Positions 8,676 through 14,651 of a stretch of 64,000 nt of DNA are shown one piece after another (position 1 is the stretch's first letter; each line of letters starts with the position of its first letter). Under the pieces are notes generated by a model that worked only from the letters and a program-made list of their open reading frames with translations, was not told the origin of the DNA and ran no database searches. The stretch is from Roseomonas alba (GTDB taxonomy: Bacteria > Pseudomonadota > Alphaproteobacteria > Acetobacterales > Acetobacteraceae), in the NCBI RefSeq assembly GCF_019430885.1, contig NZ_JAHYBZ010000009.1:281762-345761 (forward strand). The letters are read 5' to 3'. Position numbers and translations under genes: made by a program.

Positions 8676-8763
8676 AGCATTTCCGGTGAACTTGCGTTCA
8701 CCTCCAAAGCTCTAGGTATCTGTTTTTGCGAGCATCTTCACCTGTCCGGATGAGTTCATCCGG
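8672..8763. repeat. Two palindromes after the terminase gene
   Basis: CTAGAGC and GGTGAAC pair with GTTCACC and GCTCTAG across 8672-8715, with a 6-nt internal loop on each side. The left arm contains the terminase stop codon. A second palindrome, CCGGATGA at 8746-8753 with TCATCCGG at 8756-8763, follows. The first resembles an interspersed repeat of the GAGCATTTCC...GTTCACC type that I recall from alphaproteobacterial genomes. Either could terminate or stabilise the late transcript. Confidence 0.6.
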
Positions 8764-8837
8764 CCAGGATCTGCTCTAGATGGGCCGTCCTGTCGCGTCG
8801 GCGCCGTCTTGCTGACAGGCAGAAAAAGGAGGGGGTG

Positions 8838-8863
8838 CGGGGGAGTTCTCTCCCCCGCCCTTT
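8838..8863. terminator. C-rich hairpin between convergent genes
   Basis: CGGGGGAG at 8838-8845 pairs with CTCCCCCG at 8850-8857 and is followed by CCCTTTGTTT. It sits between the terminase gene (+) and the small - strand gene ending at 8867, so it could terminate from both sides. Its left flank (CAGAAAAAGGAGGGGG) matches the flank of the hairpin at 1681-1699. Confidence 0.5.
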
Positions 8864-8866
8864 GTT

Positions 8867-9088
8867 TCAGGCTGCCCGCTTCTTGAGGATCTCGCTCGCA
8901 TGCCGTTCGCGGCCTGCGTCGGTGATCTCGAACCGCCCATCCGCGCGGGTCTGGGCCAGTCCCATGCCCGTCAGGCGCAGCAGGCAGGGCCCGTCCTTGA
9001 GACCGGGCGGGCGGCCGTGCGGCCCCACCAGCGTCAGCCGGTGCAGGGCCGAGCGGCAGCAGGTCTCGAGATAGGGCTCGTTCCACAT
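8867..9088 (-). CDS. Small prophage-associated protein, winged-helix-like end
   Basis: I do not know a name for this 73-residue protein. Translated from the ATG at 9088 it reads as a compact, coding-like sequence: an N-terminal Met-Trp-Asn-Glu-Pro-Tyr start, a Gly-rich middle (LVGPHGRPPG), and a C-terminus FEITDAGRERHASEILKK. That C-terminus resembles the wing and last helix of small winged-helix proteins, where an F-x-ITDAGR pattern is common. It is the only gene of the island on the - strand, facing away from the lysis genes. It could be a regulator of the phage genes, but this is inference. Confidence 0.6.
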   Translation of the reverse strand: MWNEPYLETCCRSALHRLTLVGPHGRPPGLKDGPCLLRLTGMGLAQTRADGRFEITDAGRERHASEILKKRAA

Positions 9089-9176
9089 GTGACGGCGTCG
9101 GGTCCCCTGGGGTGCTCCCTCAAGGGTGGGCCGGCGCCGCTTTCCCTTCAAGGTTCCAGCAAAAGGCAGGCGAAGA

Positions 9177-9512
9177 ATGCCGATCCAGATCGAACCCACC
9201 TGGTGGATCACGGCCGTGGAGGCGCCGATCGTCGTGGCGCTGTTCTGGATGATCCACGGGCTGCGCACCGACATGCACCAGCGCTTTGAGCGCGGCGACC
9301 AGCGGGAATCCGATGCGTTGACGCGCACTCGGGACGAACTCGCGCAGTTCAAGATCGAGGTGGCGCGCACCTATGTGCCGCTGTCGCTGATCCGCGACCT
9401 CGACCGCCGGATTTCCGATCATCTCCTGCGCATCGAGGAGAAGATCGAGGAGGTCTCGCGCGCCGGGATCGCCGCGGCGCAGGCCGCGCGCCGGCTGGAG
9501 GACCGGGAATGA
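9177..9512 (+). CDS. Membrane-anchored coiled-coil protein of the lysis module (holin/spanin-like candidate)
   Basis: This 111-residue protein has one hydrophobic segment near the N-terminus (about residues 8-27, WWITAVEAPIVVALFWMIHG) followed by a long charged helical region likely to form a coiled coil, ending in QAARRLEDRE. The ATG at 9177 has only a weak upstream site; an open frame back to 9126 lacks support. It overlaps the endolysin gene by four bases (ATGA), so the two are co-translated. Position directly before the endolysin suggests a holin or accessory lysis role, but single-span topology with a coiled coil also fits a structural or spanin-like protein. Confidence 0.65.
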   Translation: MPIQIEPTWWITAVEAPIVVALFWMIHGLRTDMHQRFERGDQRESDALTRTRDELAQFKIEVARTYVPLSLIRDLDRRISDHLLRIEEKIEEVSRAGIAAAQAARRLEDRE

Positions 9513-9958
9513 GCGCCGCCCTGCATGCCGGCCCGCGCGAGGCGGCCGCCGAGATCCTGGCCCTGACCCTGTGGGGCGAGGCCGCCGATCGCCCCGTGCG
9601 GGCGATCGAGGCACTGGCGGCGCTGGTGATGAACCGGGCGCGGCGGGCGGCGGAACCTGACGGGTCGGCCCATTGGGGCAGGGGTGTCGCGGGGGTCTGC
9701 CGCGCGCCGTTCCAGTTTCCGTGCTGGAACCGCAACCACCCGCGGCACGCGGCGCTGCGGGAGATCCCGGCCGGTGACGGGGCGCTGGCGATCTGCCGGC
9801 GCGTCGCGGCGCGGGCGATGGGGGGCGGCCTGCCCGATCCGACGGGCGGGGCGACACATTACCATGACGCGGCGGCGCTGCCGGGATGGGCGCTCGGCCG
9901 GCCGGCGGCGGCCGAGATCGGTGGGCTGTGCTTCTATCGGGCTGAGGACCTCGTCTGA
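9509..9958 (+). CDS. SleB-like cell wall hydrolase (phage endolysin)
   Basis: This 149-residue protein belongs to the Hydrolase_2/SleB family, which cleaves peptidoglycan glycan strands. The family pattern is visible: LTLWGEA near residue 20 with the expected catalytic Glu, then ALAALVMNRARR, then the FQFPCWNRNHPRH segment in the middle, and a C-terminal THYHDA and CFYRAED region. There is no signal peptide, so export or release would depend on a holin. It overlaps the upstream coiled-coil gene and is the last clear phage gene; the DUF952 gene follows after 14 bases. Confidence 0.8.
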   Translation: MSAALHAGPREAAAEILALTLWGEAADRPVRAIEALAALVMNRARRAAEPDGSAHWGRGVAGVCRAPFQFPCWNRNHPRHAALREIPAGDGALAICRRVAARAMGGGLPDPTGGATHYHDAAALPGWALGRPAAAEIGGLCFYRAEDLV

Positions 9959-9972
9959 TAGAAGCCCCGCCC

Positions 9973-10329
9973 ATGGAACGCTTCATCTACACCCTGGTTC
10001 GCGAGGCCGACTGGCGCGCGGCCGAGGCCGCCGGCGCCTATGCCGGCAGCGCGGACGATGCGCGGGACGGGTTCCTGCATTTCTCGACCGCGGCGCAGGT
10101 GCAGGGGAGTGCCGCGAAGCACCGGGCCGGCGTGCCGGATCTGCGGCTGGTCGAAGCGGATGTCGCTGCGCTCGGCGCGGCGCTGAAATGGGAACCGGCC
10201 GCGGGCAGTTCGCGGCCGGGGCTGTTCCCGCATCTCTACGCATCGCTGCCGATGGCGGCGGTGACGCGGGTGGTGGCGCTGCCGCTCGGCCCCGATGGGC
10301 GTCACGTCTTCCCCGCAGATTTCGCCTGA
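9973..10329 (+). CDS. DUF952 domain-containing protein
   Basis: This 118-residue protein carries the whole DUF952 domain. The family shows an N-terminal IYTLVREADW segment, a DGFLHFSTAAQV motif and a C-terminal region with LFPHLYASLPM, all visible. Function of the family is unknown; similarity to glutathione S-transferase-like folds has been suggested. It is a soluble cytoplasmic protein. The last 28 bases overlap the 3' end of the convergent EamA gene. It lies 14 bases after the phage endolysin and probably marks the chromosomal side of the island. Confidence 0.8.
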   Translation: MERFIYTLVREADWRAAEAAGAYAGSADDARDGFLHFSTAAQVQGSAAKHRAGVPDLRLVEADVAALGAALKWEPAAGSSRPGLFPHLYASLPMAAVTRVVALPLGPDGRHVFPADFA

Positions 10330-11165
10330 GCCGCTTGCTGGCTCATCAGAAGGGCGAAGACGACGATCAGGGCGCCGCCCATGGTCCAGGCGCTCGGCCA
10401 GACGCCCCAGATCAACAAGTCGAAGGACAGGGCGAAGAGCAGCGCGCTGAATTCCAGCGGCGCCAGGCGTGCCGCCGAATCATGGCGGAAGGCGATGGCG
10501 AGGCACAGCGTCGCCCCGCCCGCCAGCAGCCCGTTCACCGACAGCGCCGCCAGGTCCGGCCAGGACGGCGTCACCCAGGACGTCATGGCGAAGGGCGAGA
10601 CCAGGATCAGCCCCGGCAGGGACGACCACAGGATCAGCACCGCGAAGCCGGTCTCGTGCCGCAGCAGGCGGTTGATGGTCAGGACCGTCGCGTAGCAGAT
10701 GGTCGCGAAGAAGGCCCAGAGATAGGCATGCACCGGCCCGCCGGCCGCAAGCCCCGGCCACATCGCCACCATGACCCCCGAAAACCCCACCACCGACCAG
10801 CCCCAGACCGCCGGCCCCGTGCGTTCCTTCAGCACGAGCGCGGCCAATCCCAGCGTCATGAAGGGCGCGGTGAAATAGACGAGGTAGCCCTCGGCCATCG
10901 GGATCTCCCGCAAGGCGAGGAAGAAACCGAAACCCGACCCGATCATGACGACCGCGCGCGTCAGATGCAGCACGGGATGCACGGTGGCGAGCGTCCCGCC
11001 CAGACCCGGCACCACGGCCCGCGCGGCGAACAGCGCCAGCAGCAGGGTCGCATAGCGCAGCACGATGACCTGGTCCGCCGGATATCGCCCCGACAGCAGC
11101 TTGGAATTCGCGTCGAGCAGCGCAAACAGCGCCATCGCCGCGACGATGAAGGCCGGGCCCCGCAC
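10302..11165 (-). CDS. EamA/DMT-family transporter
   Basis: This 287-residue inner-membrane protein has about ten hydrophobic segments arranged as two EamA repeats, the pattern of the drug/metabolite transporter superfamily. The first repeat begins with FIVAAMALFALLDANSKLL; the second spans roughly residues 150-280. Substrate cannot be told from sequence. The start at 11165 gives a normal N-terminus without a signal peptide. The 3' end overlaps the convergent DUF952 gene. Upstream lies the first copy of the dispersed repeat family, which separates it from the M48 peptidase gene. Confidence 0.85.
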   Translation of the reverse strand: MRGPAFIVAAMALFALLDANSKLLSGRYPADQVIVLRYATLLLALFAARAVVPGLGGTLATVHPVLHLTRAVVMIGSGFGFFLALREIPMAEGYLVYFTAPFMTLGLAALVLKERTGPAVWGWSVVGFSGVMVAMWPGLAAGGPVHAYLWAFFATICYATVLTINRLLRHETGFAVLILWSSLPGLILVSPFAMTSWVTPSWPDLAALSVNGLLAGGATLCLAIAFRHDSAARLAPLEFSALLFALSFDLLIWGVWPSAWTMGGALIVVFALLMSQQAAQAKSAGKT

Positions 11166-11252
11166 GCGCGCTCTTTCTTGGTGTGACCGGGCGCTTCTGA
11201 CCGCGGCGGATGGGGCGCGTCAACTGGTGGCGCCGTTCCCGCACGATGGAGA

Positions 11253-11524
11253 TTGGAGGGTCTTTGCCCCTCCAAGCCACCCCGCCAGGGGAACCCATTC
11301 ACGCTGCTTCACAACGCGAATGGGCACCCGCATAGAACCGAGACCTTTGGAAACCGTCACCTGGCGCCGGGTGCCGCTTACAGGATCAGCGCCGCGACCC
11401 GTATTGGCGCACGAAGCGCGCTGTGACGGCACGGCATGCCGTTGGTGCGCGGCGCCAGGTATCTGGCATTCCAAATGCCCTCAGCATTTGGCGGGGTGGT
11501 CCGGATGGGCAGCGCCCCTCCGGT
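11253..11524. repeat. Dispersed hairpin element, copy A
   Basis: This 272-bp element starts with TTGGAGGGTCTTTGCCCCTCC (21 nt, described as a GGAGGG-type hairpin at 11253-11273) and ends with a GATGGGCAGCGCCCCTCC-type hairpin at 11507-11522. The left arm carries CCTTTGGAAACCGTCACCTGG at 11344-11364 in slightly diverged form; the right arm has its inverted counterpart GGCGCCAGGTATCTGG. The core aligns well, in reverse orientation, with the cores of the copies at 23050 and 50109. It fills the gap between the EamA and M48 genes and ends two bases before the M48 stop codon. Confidence 0.8.
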
Positions 11525-11525
11525 T

Positions 11526-12668
11526 CTACCGCTTCCCCCAGGGCGACGCGCCCGTCCCGGTCCCCTGCGCCGGCCCTTGCCACCAGGGCGCGGGCGTCTC
11601 CGCAGCCCCCGGCGCGATGCGCACCGTCTCGTCGGTCGCGTCGTGCTGTGCCCAGGCGGGGGTCTCGGCCTCGACCATGGGTGGCGGTGCGATGGGTCCC
11701 GGGTCACGCCCGCCGGCGAACTTCACCAGCGCCGCGACGCGGTCGCCGATCGGCGGATGCGTCGCCATCAGAGATGACAGCGCGTTGTCGGAGGCATCCT
11801 CGAGGAACAGCGCGCGCACCTGGGGCGGCACCTCGGGCATGTCGGCGTGGCCTTCTACCTTGCGCAGGGCGGTGATCATGGCGTCGGGGTCGGCGGTCAG
11901 TTCCACCGCGCCCGCATCGGCCAGGAATTCCCGGTTCCGCGAGAGGGCCATGCGCAGCACGGTGGCGAGCAGCCAGGCGAGCGCGATCATCAGCACGCCG
12001 ATCAGCGCCGCCCAGCCGGCGTTGTTGTTGCGGGAATTGGTGTTGATGCGCCAATCGCTGACCCGCCCGGCGCGCACGGCGCGGCGCGTGCGCGTCATCA
12101 TGTCGAAGCCGAGCGAGATGATGCCGACGAAGACCGCCGCGATCAGCCCCAGCCGGGCATCGCCATTCCGGATGTGGCTGAGCTCATGCGCCAGCACCGC
12201 GGCGAGTTCGCGGTCATCCAGCGCCGTCATCAGCCCGCGGGTGACGGTGACCGAGCCGGCCTCGCGCGACAGGCCGGCGGCGTAGGCGTTCATCGCCTCG
12301 GTCTCGATGACCGCGAGGCGCGGCATGCGCATGCCGCGGGAGATGCAGAGGTTCTCCAGCAGGTTCCACAGGCGCGGTTCCTCGGCGCGCGTGACGGGAT
12401 GCGCGCCCGTCGCCCAGTCGAGGATCTTGTTGTGGGCAACCCAGGCGATGGCGAACCAGATCAACGCCCCGACCCAGGCCATGGCATAGAGCCAGGGGAG
12501 GTTGCGCAGGGCATTGCCGAAAGCGCGGCCGAGATCGCGCTGTTCGGACCCGAAGATCATCCCCACGCCCAGTGCCATGACGGCGAGCAGCAGCGGGAAG
12601 CCCGCCAGCAGCAGCATGGACCGCCAAGCGGTGTTCCAGGCGTGGGTGCGCAGGCCGAAGGCCTGCAT
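11526..12668 (-). CDS. M48-family zinc metallopeptidase (HtpX-like)
   Basis: This 380-residue membrane protein has two N-terminal transmembrane segments (about residues 17-40 and 58-78), the zinc-binding HELSH motif at 161-165, a third hydrophobic region near 171-190, and a fourth near 215-240. A downstream NREFLADAGAV segment supplies the third zinc ligand. The C-terminal 70 residues are Pro/Ala-rich and low-complexity. M48 HtpX-like proteases degrade damaged membrane proteins. It is preceded by lemA with 16 bases between, a pairing that is common in bacteria. The stop is immediately next to repeat copy A. Confidence 0.9.
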   Translation of the reverse strand: MQAFGLRTHAWNTAWRSMLLLAGFPLLLAVMALGVGMIFGSEQRDLGRAFGNALRNLPWLYAMAWVGALIWFAIAWVAHNKILDWATGAHPVTRAEEPRLWNLLENLCISRGMRMPRLAVIETEAMNAYAAGLSREAGSVTVTRGLMTALDDRELAAVLAHELSHIRNGDARLGLIAAVFVGIISLGFDMMTRTRRAVRAGRVSDWRINTNSRNNNAGWAALIGVLMIALAWLLATVLRMALSRNREFLADAGAVELTADPDAMITALRKVEGHADMPEVPPQVRALFLEDASDNALSSLMATHPPIGDRVAALVKFAGGRDPGPIAPPPMVEAETPAWAQHDATDETVRIAPGAAETPAPWWQGPAQGTGTGASPWGKR

Positions 12669-12684
12669 GGCGGGGCCTCCGTTC

Positions 12685-13248
12685 CTAGAATTTCACCGTG
12701 GGCGCGGCCTGGACCGCGGTGCGCTCGCCCTCCGGCAATTCGAAGAAGCCGCGCTGCTGGAAGCCCATGGACCGCGCGAAGAAGACGGCCGGCACGCTCT
12801 CGGTCATGGCATTGTATTCGGCGACGGACGAGTTGTAAAAGCGCCGGGCGGCGGCGATCTTGTTCTCGATATCCGACAGCTCCGACTGCAGGGACAGGAA
12901 GTTCTGGTTGGCCTTGAGGTCCGGATAGGCCTCGGACAGCGCGAACAACCGGCCGAGGGCGGCGCCGAGCGCACCTTCCGCGGGTCCCGCCGCGGCCGGA
13001 CCCTGGGCCTGGGCGGTCACCGCCGCGTTGCGGGCCTGGATGACGGCATCGAGGGTGGTCTTCTCATGCGCGGCATAGCCTTTGACCGTCTCGACCAGGT
13101 TCGGGATCAGGTCGTGGCGCTGCTTGAGTTGCACATCGACGTCGGACCAGGACTGGCCGGTCACCTGCCGCAGCGTGACCAGGCGGTTGTAGACGATCAC
13201 CAGCCAGACGATGACGACGACGATGATGCCGAGGATCACCCAGAGCAT
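12685..13248 (-). CDS. lemA: LemA family protein
   Basis: This 187-residue protein has an N-terminal membrane anchor (residues 2-20) and then the four-helix-bundle LemA domain, with the hallmark LVETVKGYAAHEKTTLDAV segment near residues 52-70 and YPDLKANQNFLSLQ near 107-120. LemA proteins are anchored in the inner membrane with the helical bundle outside; their function is poorly understood. It is the first gene of a two-gene unit with the M48 peptidase. Confidence 0.9.
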   Translation of the reverse strand: MLWVILGIIVVVIVWLVIVYNRLVTLRQVTGQSWSDVDVQLKQRHDLIPNLVETVKGYAAHEKTTLDAVIQARNAAVTAQAQGPAAAGPAEGALGAALGRLFALSEAYPDLKANQNFLSLQSELSDIENKIAAARRFYNSSVAEYNAMTESVPAVFFARSMGFQQRGFFELPEGERTAVQAAPTVKF

Positions 13249-13501
13249 GCAGCGCGACTCCTTCCCTGTGGCGCTCGCCCCGCCCGAATGATCGGGCGGC
13301 GCCGACAGCGCAGGGTTGTGAGACTAGCGGCCCCGCAGCCTAGCGCCAGCCCTGGCACGGTGATACGCCGCACAGCCCGGAGGTCGGGATCGTTCTGTTT
13401 AACGAGCCTGGTTCAATTTATTGGAAATTTTTAGTGGATAATCGCATTATAGCAACGTATCGTTAACCACCCTAGATTGCTGCCCAAAACGGCACTGCAT
13501 C
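13249..13501. promoter_or_regulatory. AT-rich promoter region upstream of the Tad-like genes
   Basis: This divergent intergenic region includes a markedly AT-rich stretch at about 13396-13475, unlike the rest of the window. It contains TTTAACG near 13398, GATAAT and TTATAG boxes near 13437 and 13446, and TTAACCAC at 13463-13470, one base from the CtrA half-site TTAACCAT. It probably drives the TadE/TadG genes starting at 13502; the left part may serve lemA. A specific -35/-10 pair cannot be assigned with confidence. Confidence 0.5.
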
Positions 13502-14056
13502 ATGACAGCCCAGGCATCGCAGCGCCGTTACCGCGGTCTGCTGCATCTCCGGTTCGGCCCGCGTTTGGACCGCCGCGGCGCCGCCGCGACGGAGTTCGCG
13601 CTCGTTGCGATTCCGTTCTTCATCGTGATCATCGCGATCATGGAAGTGGCGTGGCAACTCGCCACCGGCTTCGCCCTGGACCACGCCGCGCTGCGTGCGA
13701 GCCGCTATGGCATCACCGGCAGCGATACCCCTCCCTCATGGCTCACGACGGGCCAGCAGAATGTGCCGACCTGCCGATCCCAGAACATCCCCTGGCTCGT
13801 CACGCGATCCACGAATGGACTGATCAATGCGTCGCGGCTCACGGTCGCGACGACGAACTGGTCAAGCGTTTCCGGCTCGACGGGCAACGGCACGGCCGGG
13901 GCGGGAGCAGCCGGCCAGATCGTTTCCTACGCCCTCACCTATCGGCAGCCCTTTATTACCGGCATCGTTGCCGCAACGCTGTTCGGCTCCGATTCCTTTA
14001 CCCATCAGGCATTCCTGATCGTGAAGAACGAGCCGTTCGAAAATGCGTCCTGCTGA
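13502..14056 (+). CDS. TadE-like pilus assembly/pseudopilin protein
   Basis: This 184-residue protein has the TadE N-terminal pattern: a short basic leader ending in RRGAAATEFALVAIPFFIVIIAIMEVAW, where the Glu five residues into the hydrophobic segment is typical of Tad pseudopilins processed by a TadV-type peptidase. The remainder is a small periplasmic domain. It overlaps the next gene by 14 bases. A second TadE-like gene and a TadG-like gene follow, forming a compact set without the motor and secretin genes of a full tad locus in this window. Confidence 0.75.
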   Translation: MTAQASQRRYRGLLHLRFGPRLDRRGAAATEFALVAIPFFIVIIAIMEVAWQLATGFALDHAALRASRYGITGSDTPPSWLTTGQQNVPTCRSQNIPWLVTRSTNGLINASRLTVATTNWSSVSGSTGNGTAGAGAAGQIVSYALTYRQPFITGIVAATLFGSDSFTHQAFLIVKNEPFENASC

Positions 14057-14651
14057 AGCCCGCTGTCCGGCAGTCGGTCGCCGGGGCGTTGCGGCCGTCG
14101 AATTCGTCCTGATCGCTCCGGTCTTCTTCGTCATCGCGCTCGCCTGCGCCGACCTGATCCAGCTCTTTCGCGCCCAGTTGCGCGTCGAGACCATCGCGGT
14201 GCAGATCGGCCAGATCGTCTCACAGTGCCGCACCATCACCACGCCGGGCGACCGCGACAATTTCTGGGCCCATGGGCGGCGTATCGCCGGCACCATCATC
14301 AATGTAGACGGTACCGGAGCGATGGTGATCAGCGCGGTGGGCCGGAACAACAACGCCAACCGGCTCGCCTGGCAGATGCGCACCGGCAATACGCAGAGGG
14401 TCAGTCGTCTCGGTGCCAATGTCGGCGGCAGTGCGACGATTTCGGACAATTTCGTCGTTCCGGCCTCGCAGACGCTGCTGGTCACCGAGGTCTTCGCCAC
14501 CGTGCAGCCCTTTGCACTGAGCGCCGGCCTGATCGGCACGGTGCTGCCGGCGAACATCTACGGCACGACCCTGTTCCTGTCCCGCGCGCCCGATCCCACC
14601 ACGCTGTTGACCGCGCCGACCAACAGCCAGACCCCGGATTGCACAGGATGA
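14043..14651 (+). CDS. TadE/TadF-like pseudopilin-related protein
   Basis: At 202 residues, this protein repeats the TadE pattern: a basic leader, RRGVAAVEFVLIAPVFFVIALACADLIQ membrane helix with the conserved Glu, then a periplasmic domain of about 160 residues with a Cys pair (one near residue 60, one near the C-terminus). It overlaps the preceding and following genes (ATGA at the 3' end), so the three are probably translated as a unit. The partner proteins should form minor components of a Flp/Tad-type pilus or secretion apparatus. Confidence 0.75.
   Translation: MRPAEARCPAVGRRGVAAVEFVLIAPVFFVIALACADLIQLFRAQLRVETIAVQIGQIVSQCRTITTPGDRDNFWAHGRRIAGTIINVDGTGAMVISAVGRNNNANRLAWQMRTGNTQRVSRLGANVGGSATISDNFVVPASQTLLVTEVFATVQPFALSAGLIGTVLPANIYGTTLFLSRAPDPTTLLTAPTNSQTPDCTG

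Larger units (their letters stand above)
738..9958 (+). mobile_element. T7-like podoviral late-gene island (partial prophage)
   Basis: Nine genes on the + strand and one small gene on the - strand form a phage block. The order (capsid, tubular A, tubular B, internal-virion-like, tailspike, small gene, large terminase, lysis genes) matches T7 genes 10, 11, 12, 14, 17, 18 and 19. No portal, scaffold, gp15/gp16-like internal protein, RNA polymerase, integrase or replication gene is present in the window. Attachment sites were not identified. The right edge is placed at the endolysin stop because the next gene (DUF952) looks chromosomal. The left edge is uncertain. It could be a decayed prophage, or half of one whose remainder lies left of position 1. 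Confidence 0.75.

Noticed and set aside
10480..11298. 272-codon - strand frame overlapping the EamA gene
   Set aside because: It is the wrong frame of the EamA gene, and its start runs into repeat copy A.
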